NCBI GenBank assembly: GCA_947501445.1
Contig: CANMVS010000011.1
Span: 1 to 64,000, forward strand
Origin: an uncultured Rhizobiaceae group bacterium
GTDB taxonomy: Bacteria; Pseudomonadota; Alphaproteobacteria; Rhizobiales; Rhizobiaceae
DNA: 64,000 nt
Reading direction: 5' to 3'
Shown: one piece after another, positions 38,006-47,453 of the stretch
Position numbering within the stretch: position 1 is the first letter of the stretch
How the letters are laid out: each line of letters starts with the position of its first letter
Notes under the pieces: model-generated
Databases searched by the model: none
What the model was told of the DNA's origin: nothing
The model's input: only the letters and a program-made list of their open reading frames with translations
Program-made: the position numbers and the translations under genes

Positions 38006-39444
38006 TGAGGCGTCTGCGCAAAGTCAAAATTCTTGCAACATTGGGCCCTGCGTCTTCTGACGAGGAAACAATTCAGAAGTTGCATGAGGCTGGTGCAGAT
38101 CTTTTCCGCATCAATATGAGTCACTCCAGCCATGAGGTATTGCAGACACTGATCAAACGTATCCGCAATGTTGAAAAGCGCTGCGGTCATCCGATTGGTA
38201 TTCTGGCCGACCTGCAGGGACCAAAACTGCGTGTTGGAAAATTTGCCGATGGGGTTGTCGAATTGCTGCCTGGTCAAACGTTTACGCTCGACAAGGATGA
38301 AGCACCGGGCGATGCCGTGCGTGTACATCTGCCGCACCCGGAAATTTTTGATGCGGTCGAAGCTGGCCACAGGCTGCTGATTGATGATGGCCGGTTGCAT
38401 TTAAAGGCTGAATCCAGTGATGGAAACACGATTGTCTGTACGGTTGTTTCGGGAACCAGGATTTCTGACCGCAAAGGCGTAAGCCTGCCCGATACGACGT
38501 TGGGTGTCGGCGCTTTGACACCGAAGGATCACAAGGATCTCGAAGCCGTTCTTGCCACCAATGAGGTTGACTGGCTGGCACTGTCTTTCATTCAGCGACC
38601 CGAAGACATGGCAGAGGTGCGCAAGATATCGCGATCGCGTGTGGGTCTTATGGCCAAGATTGAAAAACCGCAGGCCATCGAGCGCATTGATGAGATAATC
38701 GAGCTGTCCGACGCCTTGATGGTCGCCCGCGGCGATCTTGGCGTGGAAATGCCTATTGAATCGGTCCCCGGTTTGCAAAAACAGCTTACTCGCGCCTGTC
38801 GCAGGGCCGGCAAACCTGTTGTGGTGGCGACACAGATGCTTGAATCAATGATATCAGCACCTGTACCAACCCGTGCTGAGGTATCAGACGTTGCGACGGC
38901 GGTATTCGAGGGGGCGGATGCAGTGATGTTATCGGCTGAGTCTGCTGCGGGTGATTATCCGGTGGAAGCCGTATCAACCATGGCGGCAATCGCACGCAAG
39001 GTTGAGAAGGACCCGAATTATACCGGCATCGTGCATGCGCAACGTTCCGAGCCGGAAGCAACCGGCGCTGATGCCATATCCAAGGCTGCCCGTCAGATTG
39101 CCGAAACGCTGAAGCTGTCAGCCATCGTGTGTTACACATCATCCGGAACAACCGGCATGCGCACCTCCCGCGAACGGCCACTGGTGCCCATTATTGCCCT
39201 GTCGAATGTTATTCAAACGGCACGCCGACTGTCGGTCGTGTGGGGTCTGCATTGTGTGGTCACTGAAGACGCACATGATCTGGATGACATGGTTGATCGG
39301 GCCTGCCGGATCGTATTTCGGGAAGAATTTGGCAAGCCGGGTGATCGCGTGATCATCTCTGCCGGTGTCCCCCTTGGCACACCCGGAGCAACGAACATGT
39401 TGCGCATAGCCTATATCGGCTCCGATGGGATGACCGGTATCTAA
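38005..39444 (+). CDS. pyk: Pyruvate kinase
   Basis: 479 aa glycolytic enzyme that converts phosphoenolpyruvate and ADP to pyruvate and ATP. The N terminus RRLRKVKILATLGPASSDE, the signature GLMAKIEKPQAIERIDEII with the catalytic Lys, MVARGDLGVEMPIE for metal and substrate, and DVATAVFEGADAVMLSAESA are all intact. The C-terminal regulatory domain starts at about 355. The length matches type I/II bacterial enzymes. It begins inside the stop codon of the DUF1036 gene (TAATG), an arrangement I associate with Hyphomicrobiales. Confidence 0.97.
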   Translation: MRRLRKVKILATLGPASSDEETIQKLHEAGADLFRINMSHSSHEVLQTLIKRIRNVEKRCGHPIGILADLQGPKLRVGKFADGVVELLPGQTFTLDKDEAPGDAVRVHLPHPEIFDAVEAGHRLLIDDGRLHLKAESSDGNTIVCTVVSGTRISDRKGVSLPDTTLGVGALTPKDHKDLEAVLATNEVDWLALSFIQRPEDMAEVRKISRSRVGLMAKIEKPQAIERIDEIIELSDALMVARGDLGVEMPIESVPGLQKQLTRACRRAGKPVVVATQMLESMISAPVPTRAEVSDVATAVFEGADAVMLSAESAAGDYPVEAVSTMAAIARKVEKDPNYTGIVHAQRSEPEATGADAISKAARQIAETLKLSAIVCYTSSGTTGMRTSRERPLVPIIALSNVIQTARRLSVVWGLHCVVTEDAHDLDDMVDRACRIVFREEFGKPGDRVIISAGVPLGTPGATNMLRIAYIGSDGMTGI

Positions 39445-39461
39445 GGCTTTTGCAAGGGGCA

Positions 39462-39564
39462 TAGAGCAATTCAGGTTTTGACGGAATCGGCAAAACCTGA
39501 ATGCATCAATAAAATCAAAGGCCGACACCGTTGTCCTGTTTCCGATAAAACGTGAAACGGTCCA
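39462..39564 (-). repeat. 103-bp dispersed hairpin repeat, full copy 3
   Basis: Full-length copy in reverse orientation (TAGAGCAATT at 39462 through CGGTCCA). Both hairpins are intact. It lies 18 bases past the pyk stop and includes the last 16 codons and the stop of the convergent alpha/beta hydrolase gene. Confidence 0.92.
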
Positions 39565-40552
39565 AATCAACGGGGTTTCCCGACAATTTGTCCAATGCAG
39601 CCAAACACAGATCGGTGGCATTGTAGTCCGGCTTGTGCCCGACACCATCGATATCAATCCATTGCGCCCCCGATATATCTGTTGCCAGCCCGGCGGAGTG
39701 CAGGTGTGAAGGGACAAGGCCGTCCTGTTGACCGCTGATGATAATCGTTGGCTTTTGAATGTTTGCATATTGCGCACAGGTTCGTTCGAAGTGGCGATAG
39801 AGGCCTGTAACGTCCCGTGCATTGTGGCGAAATGTCCGTGGTCGCAGGACCAGCGCAATTTTGGCCTCTTCCACATAGTTTTGCGGATAGGCACCGGGGC
39901 AAAAAATGCAACGCGCTACCGTTGTAATGCGCGCCAGGCCGATGGGCAGGGTCACCAGCCAGGTGAACACATGTCCGAGCACCGGGATTGATGCAATGGT
40001 GTAATGCAGATCAACCCCGCCACCTGGCCAGGGATGCGAAGCGGCTGACAGTAATAGCAGGCCGGCCACCCTGTTGGGTTTTTCCATCGCCAGATTGAGG
40101 GCCACCGCCCCGCCCAGAGAATGACCCACGATGATTGCCTGGTTGATTTTGTAATGATCCATGAGGGCGGCAATCGCACGTGCCTGTCCGTCCGGCGTGT
40201 CGTTGTCAGCAGGACCCCTTTGTGACCAGCCATGGCCAGGGCGATCCAAAAAGAGCATTTCAGCCTTGCCCGCCAAGCGCTGGCGGAACGCCGTCATTGG
40301 ATCCGCCAGGTTTCCACTGGCGCCGTGAATGAAAACAACAGCAGGGCGATCCGTCTGGGCAGGGCCGGGTACATGCACGGCGTGCATTTTGTATCCACCG
40401 ATATCGACGATGCGACCGATGGGTGGATAGCGCGCAGCAATGCGCCTGGCCCATGTACAGGTGAACAGGGCCAGAATGACGACGGCAATCGCCAATAAAA
40501 TCAGGGAGATTTCAAGTATGGACATTAGCATGGCAGAAATATCAAATTTCAT
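39515..40552 (-). CDS. Membrane-anchored alpha/beta hydrolase with repeat-derived C terminus
   Basis: 345 aa. An N-terminal membrane helix (about 10-35) is followed by an alpha/beta hydrolase fold: oxyanion-loop FIHGASGN, LDRPGHGWS, nucleophile elbow GHSLGG (Ser145), the acid in ISGQQDGLVP and the base in DGVGHKPDY. The substrate is unknown. The final 16 residues (LDRFTFYRKQDNGVGL) and the stop are encoded by a copy of the 103-bp repeat, and the natural C terminus probably ended around LDKLSGNP. The start overlaps the stop of the TPR gene by 11 bases, so the two are co-translated. Confidence 0.87.
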   Translation of the reverse strand: MKFDISAMLMSILEISLILLAIAVVILALFTCTWARRIAARYPPIGRIVDIGGYKMHAVHVPGPAQTDRPAVVFIHGASGNLADPMTAFRQRLAGKAEMLFLDRPGHGWSQRGPADNDTPDGQARAIAALMDHYKINQAIIVGHSLGGAVALNLAMEKPNRVAGLLLLSAASHPWPGGGVDLHYTIASIPVLGHVFTWLVTLPIGLARITTVARCIFCPGAYPQNYVEEAKIALVLRPRTFRHNARDVTGLYRHFERTCAQYANIQKPTIIISGQQDGLVPSHLHSAGLATDISGAQWIDIDGVGHKPDYNATDLCLAALDKLSGNPVDLDRFTFYRKQDNGVGL

Positions 40553-41165
40553 CGCCTGTCAGTTCATCGGCAAGTTCACCCACACGTTTTTGCGCGGCCC
40601 GCATCGCCGGATAGATTTCCAGAACCTTGATGTAGGTCCCAAGTGCGGCTTCATCGCGGCCGCTGGCGGACAGAATTGAAGCCATTCCCATCAGGGCACC
40701 GAAGTGGCGTGGTTCAAGAACGAGAACGCGATTAATGTCCAGCATCGATTTTGCGTGATTGTTCATTATGAAATGCAGTGTTGCCCGACGGTTCCAGCCT
40801 TCAGCGTAGTCCGGCGTCAATACGGTGACCTGATCCAGCAGGTCGAGTGCGGTGAAATAACGCTTGTCGCGCATGGCCTCATTGGCCCAATCCATCAACT
40901 GGTTGCTGGTCGCGCTGTCCGATACACGCCATTCCGACCAGATTCGATCGGCAATGCGGCGGGCGGATTTGGGTTCTGACTCGCGTTTGAGCTCTTCGAA
41001 ATAGGAATCAAGGCGCTCTGCCTTTGAAAGCACGATGGCCGGTTCCAGATCTGTGGAAGCATCGGGCGCAGTTTCCTGCGCATAAGCACCAGCGCTGCCA
41101 ATGGCCAAAGAAATGGCCAGAGCGATGGTTTGTGCGGCAGAGCGAATCACAATTAAACAGCGCAT
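40542..41165 (-). CDS. Secreted TPR-repeat protein
   Basis: 207 aa with a signal peptide (cut near AGAYAQE, residue 30) and tetratricopeptide-type helices from about 100 on, visible as YFTALDLLDQVTVLTPDYAEGWNRRATLHFIMN then SMLDINRVLVLEPRHFGALMGMASI and EAALGTYIKVLEIYPAM. It is probably periplasmic and mediates protein contacts, with no enzymatic motif. The following alpha/beta hydrolase gene starts inside its last codons, which suggests a functional pair. Confidence 0.88.
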   Translation of the reverse strand: MRCLIVIRSAAQTIALAISLAIGSAGAYAQETAPDASTDLEPAIVLSKAERLDSYFEELKRESEPKSARRIADRIWSEWRVSDSATSNQLMDWANEAMRDKRYFTALDLLDQVTVLTPDYAEGWNRRATLHFIMNNHAKSMLDINRVLVLEPRHFGALMGMASILSASGRDEAALGTYIKVLEIYPAMRAAQKRVGELADELTGDEI

Positions 41166-41228
41166 GCCATAAACATATGGCGCACACGCCGGACGTCAAA
41201 GGCAAATTTTGGTGAACAGGGTATCTTC

Positions 41229-41249
41229 AAAAAACGGAACGAACCGTTT
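41229..41249 (-). terminator. Intrinsic terminator of the L36 gene
   Basis: On the minus strand AAACGG and CCGTTT form a 6-bp stem around a 6-base loop and run into six T. It starts a few bases after the L36 stop codon. Confidence 0.75.
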
Positions 41250-41253
41250 GTGA

Positions 41254-41379
41254 TTAACCCTGACGTGCCTTGAAGCGCGGATTCTGCTTGTTGATGATAT
41301 ACACACGGCCTTTACGACGTACCAGACGGTTTTCGCGATGACGTGCTTTGAGCGCTTTAAGCGAATTTTTGATCTTCAT
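41254..41379 (-). CDS. rpmJ: 50S ribosomal protein L36, zinc-independent form
   Basis: 41 aa, [18 protein letters not shown] then a basic tail [21 protein letters not shown]. This is the alphaproteobacterial/YkgO-type L36, four residues longer than the classical 37-aa form and lacking its zinc-binding Cys/His set. It is a component of the large ribosomal subunit. Single gene followed by a clear intrinsic terminator. Confidence 0.95.
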   Translation of the reverse strand: MKIKNSLKALKARHRENRLVRRKGRVYIINKQNPRFKARQG

Positions 41380-41441
41380 TGTTCCGGACCCATGGTCAGT
41401 GCCCGTAAAGCCAATTTGACCACCGGGCAGATAATAACCAA

Positions 41442-41464
41442 AAGCGCGCCATCAGACGCGCTTT
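41442..41464 (-). terminator. Terminator hairpin downstream of purK
   Basis: An 8-bp stem AAAGCGCG/CGCGCTTT around an 8-base loop lies about 100 bases past the purK stop, with TTTTGG on the minus strand and CTTTCTTTGTT on the plus strand. It probably ends the purEK transcript. Confidence 0.6.
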
Positions 41465-41561
41465 CTTTGTTGGTGTTGCGTTTAAACGCATGAGAAAATT
41501 CTGTCAACCGCAGGCGCCCAATTAGCTGTCAATCATCGCGGTAATAATTGCCATACAGGCG

Positions 41562-42644
41562 TTATTTCAAACGTGTTATGTGGCCCATCTTGCGCCCCGG
41601 TCTGACATCGTTTTTACCGTAAAGATGGACCATGGTATTCTTTTGCTGAAGCAAGGCGGGCAATTGCATGACGTCTTCGCCAATCAGATTTTCCATTTCG
41701 CAGTCACTATGGCGATGGCAGTCTGAAAGGGGTAACCCGCAGATGGCGCGAATATGTTGCTCGAACTGGGAAACAACACAGGCGGCTTCCGTCCAGTGAC
41801 CGGAGTTGTGAACGCGCGGGGCGAACTCATTGGCCAATAGGCTGCCATCTTCCATGACAAAGAGTTCAAGGCCGATGACGCCGACATAATCCAGCTTTGT
41901 CAGCAAAGACTGCACAGCCGCAACCGCAGCCTCAACCGTTTGTGGTGAAACATTCGCCGGGACAGTTGAACGATGCAAAATACCGTTAATATGCTCATTG
42001 CGCGCAGGCTCATAACTGGTGATGGTGCCGTCGGTTCCCCGGGCGGCAATAACGGAGATCTCTGCAACAAAGGGTACCAGAGCCTCCAAAATCAAAGGTA
42101 CGCCGCCCAAATCGGAAAAGACATGCCTGGTCGCCTGGCCTGGCCGGTTGAACAGGTGCTGTCCTTTACCATCATAGCCCAGTCGGCGGGTTTTCAGCAC
42201 GCCCCGACCGGACATTTGCGCAAGCGCATCATCCAGTTCCTTCTGGCCATCGATGGCTATAAAATCGGCGGTCGCAATACCGCATTCGCGCAGAAATTGT
42301 TTTTCGCCCAGCCGATCCTGGGATATTTCCAGTGCTGCCGGCGGCGGATAGACAGGTTTTTTTTGTGCCAGGGAGCGGGCGGCTTCTACCGGAACATTTT
42401 CAAATTCATAGGTTATGACATCACTTAACACAGCAAGTGTCTCAAGGGCATCCGGGTCATCATATTTGGCGGCAATCTGGCTGGTGGCCACCTGTGCTGC
42501 CGGGCATTTATCCTGCGGTTCAAGGACGATGGTCTGGTAACCAAGACGGGCAGCGGCCATGGCCAGCATGCGTCCCAGTTGCCCGCCACCGATGATTCCT
42601 ATGGTGCTGCCCTGTTGCAAAATCGAGCTTTGAGCAATTGCCAT
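41562..42644 (-). CDS. purK: 5-(carboxyamino)imidazole ribonucleotide synthase
   Basis: 360 aa ATP-grasp enzyme of purine synthesis that makes N5-CAIR from AIR, ATP and bicarbonate. The ATG at 42644 is two bases after the purE stop. The frame stays open upstream across purE, but that extension is an artefact. Visible are GIIGGGQLGRMLAMAA, VITYEFENVP, VLKTRRLGYDGKGQ (ATP-grasp lysine) and NEFAPRVHNSGHWT. Normal length. It works in tandem with PurE, encoded just before it. Confidence 0.96.
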   Translation of the reverse strand: MAIAQSSILQQGSTIGIIGGGQLGRMLAMAAARLGYQTIVLEPQDKCPAAQVATSQIAAKYDDPDALETLAVLSDVITYEFENVPVEAARSLAQKKPVYPPPAALEISQDRLGEKQFLRECGIATADFIAIDGQKELDDALAQMSGRGVLKTRRLGYDGKGQHLFNRPGQATRHVFSDLGGVPLILEALVPFVAEISVIAARGTDGTITSYEPARNEHINGILHRSTVPANVSPQTVEAAVAAVQSLLTKLDYVGVIGLELFVMEDGSLLANEFAPRVHNSGHWTEAACVVSQFEQHIRAICGLPLSDCHRHSDCEMENLIGEDVMQLPALLQQKNTMVHLYGKNDVRPGRKMGHITRLK

Positions 42645-42646
42645 TT

Positions 42647-43141
42647 TCAGTTCTCTTTTGAAGGTTTGTCTGCAACGCCGTCTGTCCGTTCCTGTCGCCA
42701 GGCATCCAGGCGCCGTGCGGTCGGTTCGTCTGACAGGGCCAATACAGCGGCCGAAAGAAGAGCCGCATTGATTGCGCCGGCCTGGCCAATGGCAAGCGTA
42801 CCAACCGGAATACCTGCGGGCATCTGCACAATGGACAAAAGGCTGTCCTGTCCGGACAGGGCTTTTGACTGGATGGGCACGCCAAAGACCGGCAATGGTG
42901 TCATGGCAGCGGTCATGCCCGGCAGATGAGCGGCACCACCCGCACCGGCTATGATTGTCTTGAAACCATTGCTGCGGGCCGACTTGGCAAATTCCACCAT
43001 TCGATCGGGTGTGCGATGGGCCGAAATGATGAGCGTCTCGTAACCGATCTCCAGAGAGTCGAGCGTCTGAGCTGCAAATTCCATTGTTGGCCAATCTGAC
43101 TGGCTACCCATGATAATGGCCACCGGTGGCTTCGTACGCAT
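42647..43141 (-). CDS. purE: N5-carboxyaminoimidazole ribonucleotide mutase
   Basis: 164 aa class I PurE, which moves the carboxylate of N5-CAIR to give CAIR. The active-site segments are [12 protein letters not shown] (about 9-20), [10 protein letters not shown] with the catalytic histidine (about 39-48), and [12 protein letters not shown] (about 65-76). The octameric enzyme is usually about 160-175 aa. First gene of the purE-purK pair, with coupled translation. Confidence 0.96.
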   Translation of the reverse strand: MRTKPPVAIIMGSQSDWPTMEFAAQTLDSLEIGYETLIISAHRTPDRMVEFAKSARSNGFKTIIAGAGGAAHLPGMTAAMTPLPVFGVPIQSKALSGQDSLLSIVQMPAGIPVGTLAIGQAGAINAALLSAAVLALSDEPTARRLDAWRQERTDGVADKPSKEN

Positions 43142-43191
43142 GTTTTTCCCCGTCTCGATTGAATCCGTTGCTTTGTCGATTCGTGTGCCTA

Positions 43192-43395
43192 TCAGGCAAT
43201 TATGTCGGGAATGATCTGATCCTCGATTTTTGACATTTTGTCTTTGAGTGCCAACTTTTTCTTCTTCATGCGCTGGACGCGCAATGCATCACAACCGACG
43301 GAAATCATCGCTTTGATTGCGGCATCAAAGTCTTCATGTTCCTGACGCATGCGGGCGGCTGATAACCGCAATTCTGTCTGATCCTGATCCGACAT
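43192..43395 (-). CDS. YdcH family (DUF465) protein
   Basis: 67 aa, mostly helical and charged. The pattern [11 protein letters not shown]...[21 protein letters not shown] is the DUF465/YdcH signature, in which a lysine-rich turn separates two helices of a coiled-coil hairpin. Function unknown. It is divergent from a second protein of the same type starting at 43614. The opposite-strand arrangement is described under findings. Confidence 0.88.
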   Translation of the reverse strand: MSDQDQTELRLSAARMRQEHEDFDAAIKAMISVGCDALRVQRMKKKKLALKDKMSKIEDQIIPDIIA

Positions 43396-43613
43396 GCCCT
43401 ATTCCCATTGTAAATTTGACGTGGTCTGCGAACCAAAAAAATACGCAGCCTTTCAGCTTCGTCTACCACTTTGTGGTTTTGCACAAAACAGCAAAGATTA
43501 AAAGTTATCCACGCTCTTGAATTTTATCTTCGACAATCGCCATATTTTAATGGCAAACTGATAAACTGCTACGACACGACGTGGCAGACAAAGCAAGGAA
43601 AAGGAGTTGTTCA

Positions 43614-43811
43614 ATGGCAATTTATGCTCGTCTTGAAACGCTGGAAAGAAAGCACGGCGCACTGGAAGATGAACTCCATTCGGCTCTTAACCAACCATCG
43701 GCAGACGACACAACGATCAACGACCTCAAACGACGAAAGCTGCGGCTTAGGGATGAGATCGAACGATTGCGAGGAACGGTTCCCGATTCAACCAAAATGG
43801 AATTGAACTGA
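43614..43811 (+). CDS. YdcH-like (DUF465) protein
   Basis: 65 aa from an ATG at 43614, eight bases after AAGGAG. It has the helical hairpin LETLERKHGALEDELHSAL...NDLKRRKLRLRDEIERLRG, the same two-helix layout with a basic turn (KRRKLRL) as the minus-strand YdcH gene 220 bases away. Function unknown. Confidence 0.87.
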   Translation: MAIYARLETLERKHGALEDELHSALNQPSADDTTINDLKRRKLRLRDEIERLRGTVPDSTKMELN

Positions 43812-44083
43812 TTTTCTAATCTGCGGATCCCGCAAATGTGGGTTCTGTTGATGCACGATGGGTAGGAAAGAATGGGCATGCCGACCACCCGAAATCTGGT
43901 TGGCATGCTCCGATAGTATAAGAGCACCCGGGGGTGGGAGCTCACATTGATCGGTGGAAAACAGACGATTTCCACGTGGATTTTTTTGAGATTTTTCCCA
44001 ATAGAAAAAGCAGTTTTTGCCGCCAACGGGCTTGCAGGTGCAGGTCCGCCAATGACGGCGACAGGCGATACACGGCAGCGTCT

Positions 44084-45727
44084 TCAGAGATTGCGTGCCT
44101 GCTCCCGTAAAACAAACTTTTGAATTTTGCCGGTGGAGGTTTTGGGCACGTCCTGAAAAATAACGTGGCGTGGGCATTTGAAGCGAGCCAATAGCGCACG
44201 GCAATGCTCGATTATCTGATCCTGTGTCGCGGTGTGTCCGGCCTTTAACTCTACAAATGCACAGGGTGTTTCACCCCATTTGTCATCGGGCCTTGCCACA
44301 ACGGCAGCGGCCTGAATGGCGGGATGTTTATAAAGCGCATCTTCGACTTCGATCGAGGAAATGTTTTCTCCACCGGAGATTATGATGTCCTTTGACCGGT
44401 CCTTCAATTGAATGTAGCCATCAGGGTGCATGACACCAAGGTCGCCGGAGTGAAACCAGCCACCGGCAAATGCCTCTGCCGTAGCAGCAAGGTTCTTCAG
44501 ATACCCCTTCATGACAATATTGCCGCGAAACATGACCTCACCAATGGTTTCACCGTCAGCAGGAACCGGTTCCATGGTTTCAGGATCGCGGACTGAAAGG
44601 TCTTCAAGCGCATTGTAGCGAACGCCTTGCCTGGCCTTGAGCGCAATACGCGCCCGGTTATCCATTGCATCCCACTCGCGGTGCCACTCATTGACCACGG
44701 CAGGACCATAGGTTTCTGTCAGGCCATACAGGTGCACCACTTCAAAACCGGCTTCTGCCATTTGTGCAAGCACCTGTTCAGGCGGTGGCGCTGCAGCCGT
44801 ATTGAATGATACCGTCTGGTCAAAATCACGCATTTCGTCCGCCTTCGCATTCAATAGTGTGGACATGACGATTGGCGCGCCGCAAAGGTGTGTTACCCCA
44901 TGATCTGCCAGGGCGTCATACATGGCGCCGGCCCGTACCCAGCGCAGGCACACATGGGTTCCGGCAACGACAGCCAAGGTCCAGGGAAAGCACCAGCCAT
45001 TGCAATGAAACATGGGCAGTGTCCACAGATACACAGGATGCTTTTGCATGCCCGATGCAACAATATTGGAATAGCCCATCAGGGCTGCACCACGATGGTG
45101 ATAGACCACACCCTTGGGATTTCCGGTGGTGCCGGACGTATAATTGAGTGAAACAGAATCCCATTCATCATCGGGCAATGCCCAGTCAAATTGCGGATCA
45201 CCTGCCGATACAAAGGCCTCATAATCCTGCGTGCCGATGCACGCACCTTTTGCAAAGGGTGTATCGGTGCCGAAATTCGGATCATCATAGTCAATCACAA
45301 GTGGTGATACATCAGCCAGTTCCAGCGCTTCTTCGCATACGGCTGAAAACTCCCTGTCAACGATCAGAATTTTTGTATTTGCGTGGTCCAGCTGGAAGGC
45401 CAGCACCGCCGCATCCAAACGGGTGTTGAGCGAGTGCAATATTGCACCCGTCATTGGCACACCATGGTGCGCTTCAAGCATGGCTGGCGTATTGGACAGC
45501 ATCACAGAGACAGTGTCACCCTTGGTAATGCCATGGGCACAAAGGCTCGATGCCAATTGGCGTGAGCGCGCGTAAAATGTCTTGTAATCCATGGCAAGGG
45601 CACCATGAATGATCGCCGTGTGATCCGGATAGACAGCCGCGGCACGGGCCAGATGCGAGAGCGGCGACAAAGGCTGATAGTTGGCAGCATTGCGGTCCAA
45701 ACCGGTCTCAAATGGGTTGCCAGTCAT
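44084..45727 (-). CDS. AMP-dependent acyl-CoA synthetase
   Basis: 547 aa from an ATG at 45727 preceded by GGGAG. It belongs to the ANL superfamily. The P-loop is YTSGTTGNPKG, the A5 motif LYGLTETYGP, the A7 motif HSGDLGVMHPDGYIQLKDRSKD and the A10 lysine lies in KTSTGKIQKFVLRE. It activates a fatty or other carboxylic acid to its acyl-CoA. The chain length is not readable, but members of this clade include medium-chain and 3-methylmercaptopropionate ligases. Single gene on the minus strand. A full 103-bp repeat lies upstream of its start. Confidence 0.92.
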   Translation of the reverse strand: MTGNPFETGLDRNAANYQPLSPLSHLARAAAVYPDHTAIIHGALAMDYKTFYARSRQLASSLCAHGITKGDTVSVMLSNTPAMLEAHHGVPMTGAILHSLNTRLDAAVLAFQLDHANTKILIVDREFSAVCEEALELADVSPLVIDYDDPNFGTDTPFAKGACIGTQDYEAFVSAGDPQFDWALPDDEWDSVSLNYTSGTTGNPKGVVYHHRGAALMGYSNIVASGMQKHPVYLWTLPMFHCNGWCFPWTLAVVAGTHVCLRWVRAGAMYDALADHGVTHLCGAPIVMSTLLNAKADEMRDFDQTVSFNTAAAPPPEQVLAQMAEAGFEVVHLYGLTETYGPAVVNEWHREWDAMDNRARIALKARQGVRYNALEDLSVRDPETMEPVPADGETIGEVMFRGNIVMKGYLKNLAATAEAFAGGWFHSGDLGVMHPDGYIQLKDRSKDIIISGGENISSIEVEDALYKHPAIQAAAVVARPDDKWGETPCAFVELKAGHTATQDQIIEHCRALLARFKCPRHVIFQDVPKTSTGKIQKFVLREQARNL

Positions 45728-45823
45728 TTTTTCTCCCTCGCCCGCATCGGGGCCCTTAGCATCTGGTGTTATTCCACACCGTGATTGCACAGCAAAGCTC
45801 TGCTGCGATAAACCTCAGCCTAT

Positions 45824-45926
45824 TAGACCGTTTCACGTTTTGTCAGAAACGGGACAACGGTGTCGGCCTTTGATTCTGTCGATGCATTCAGGTCTTGCCG
45901 ATTGCGTCAAAACCTGAATAGCCCCA
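45824..45926 (+). repeat. 103-bp dispersed hairpin repeat, full copy 4
   Basis: Full-length copy, TAGACCG to GCCCCA, with one mismatch in the second stem (GGTCTTG against CAAAACC). It overlaps the last codons and the stop of the TSUP gene on the minus strand. Confidence 0.9.
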
Positions 45927-46689
45927 GTGCACCTGCGCCATCTGCCACCAGTTTGCAGGCCGTCAGCAGGATCATCACATACATCAGCGGGTAAAATACT
46001 TCCGGGTTCATGCGTTTGACCAGCCACGCACCTGAAAAAGTTGCGAGTGGTGCCAGTGGCAATAATATTGCCGATGTTTTCAGATTGCTCGCGTCAAATT
46101 GCCCGAGTGCAAAATAGGGCAGAAGCTTGATTGCATTCACTACGGCAAAATAACGGGTGCTAGTGCCTGTATAGATCTTGGGATCAAGACGCAGCGGTAG
46201 GGCGTAAATCTGAAAGGGCGGTCCGCCCGCGTGGGTTACGAAGCTGGTAAAACCTGAAATTGTTGCCCAGAATGTGCCTTTGATGCGGTTTTGCGGCCTG
46301 GGCAGCAGTGTTTTGCCGCGCGTCGCACGGTAGCGGTCCACCACATAACGAAGCACAAAAAAGATTGCTACAAGACCGACGATCAGGCGGGTCATGCCGG
46401 TGGTGACGAGCGATGCCGTCAGCCAGCCTATACCAATGCCGATAATTGCGCCAGGCAACATCACTTTCAGCGTTGTGGTGTCATTATGCTTGCGCCAGAC
46501 CCACAAGCCTGCCATGTCCATGACAATCATGATAGGCAACATGATTGCTGCGGCCTGAACCGGAGACATGACCAGTGCCATGATTGGAACGCCCATCAGC
46601 GCCAATGCACCGCCCAGGCCGCCTTTTGACAGGCCAACCAGAATAACTGCAGGCACTGCAGCGGCGAAAAAGATAAATTCGGTGGGCAT
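45907..46689 (-). CDS. TSUP family transporter (TauE/SafE-type)
   Basis: 260 aa with seven or eight membrane helices in two halves. The family motif in the first half is GLSKGGLGGALALMGVP and in the second half GFTSFVTHAGGPPFQIYALPL. TSUP proteins export sulfite or sulfonates or related anions. The substrate cannot be told here. The ATG at 46689 is chosen because it yields the usual short N terminus; its ribosome site is weak. The final residues GLFRF and the TGA lie inside a full copy of the 103-bp repeat. The gene is divergent from the ThiE-like gene. Confidence 0.9.
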   Translation of the reverse strand: MPTEFIFFAAAVPAVILVGLSKGGLGGALALMGVPIMALVMSPVQAAAIMLPIMIVMDMAGLWVWRKHNDTTTLKVMLPGAIIGIGIGWLTASLVTTGMTRLIVGLVAIFFVLRYVVDRYRATRGKTLLPRPQNRIKGTFWATISGFTSFVTHAGGPPFQIYALPLRLDPKIYTGTSTRYFAVVNAIKLLPYFALGQFDASNLKTSAILLPLAPLATFSGAWLVKRMNPEVFYPLMYVMILLTACKLVADGAGALGLFRF

Positions 46690-46799
46690 AGTGTAGTGGT
46701 TGATCCCGTGACGCGCGTGGTTTATCGGGAAAAGCAACAAAAAGCGAGAGCGGAAATCTTTGTCAGAACCGCTGGCGCAGCCACAAAGGAGAGGCAACG

Positions 46800-47453
46800 A
46801 TGTCAGATGTGGAAAACAGGTGCCGGCTGGTTCTGGTTACGCCGGAGTTTTCCGACCCGGATGCCGCCGCTACACAGCTTGGTGATGCCTTGCGCGGCGG
46901 TGATGTTGCTTCGGTCATCATACCGCAATATGAGTTGGGTGAGCAGGCCTATCAGACATTGGTGGAAAAGCTTGTGCCTATCATTCAAAAGGCCAATGCC
47001 GCAGCACTGGTCGCCGGTGATAGCAGAGCCGCGGCACGCGCCGGCGCGGATGGTTTGCACATCGACGGCACTGTGGAATTGCTGCAGGATGCCATCGAGC
47101 GTTTCACGCCTGATATGATTGTTGGCGGAGGCCGGGCCAAGGAACGGCATGTGGCGCTGGAAATTGGTGAGTTGCGTCCTGACTATGTTTTCTTCGGCAA
47201 GATTGATGGTGACATCAAGCCCGAGGCGCACAAAAAGAATATTAATCTGGCTGAATGGTGGGCTTCAATGGTGGAAATACCCTGTGTTGTCATGGCTGGC
47301 CATTCTGTTGCATCAATTGTCGATGTTGCTGAAACGGGAGCGGAATTTGTCGCCTTGCGCAATGCGGTGTTTGGGGAACCGGAAAAAGCCGCCCTTCTGG
47401 TTGCCGAAGCCAATGCGTTGCTTGACGAAAAAGCGCCACGGTTTGGGCGCTAA
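46800..47453 (+). CDS. ThiE-like (thiamine phosphate synthase superfamily) protein
   Basis: 217 aa with TIM-barrel features of ThiE/TenI and a good GGAG site. It starts RLVLVTPEFSDPDAAATQL, with AGADGLHIDGTVELLQDA aligning with the ThiE GVHLGQxD region. Several substrate-binding signatures look altered. The phosphate loop normally ending T-x-T-K reads FFGKIDGDIKPEAHKKN, and the IGGI turn reads VVMAGHSVASI. It may therefore not make thiamine phosphate. Directly followed, without a gap, by a Sel1-repeat gene, so the two are in an operon. Confidence 0.82.
   Translation: MSDVENRCRLVLVTPEFSDPDAAATQLGDALRGGDVASVIIPQYELGEQAYQTLVEKLVPIIQKANAAALVAGDSRAAARAGADGLHIDGTVELLQDAIERFTPDMIVGGGRAKERHVALEIGELRPDYVFFGKIDGDIKPEAHKKNINLAEWWASMVEIPCVVMAGHSVASIVDVAETGAEFVALRNAVFGEPEKAALLVAEANALLDEKAPRFGR

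Noticed and set aside
42645-43094. N-terminal extension of purK across purE
   Set aside because: The extra residues have no similarity to PurK and overlap all of purE in another frame. The ATG at 42644, two bases after the purE stop, gives the standard PurK start.
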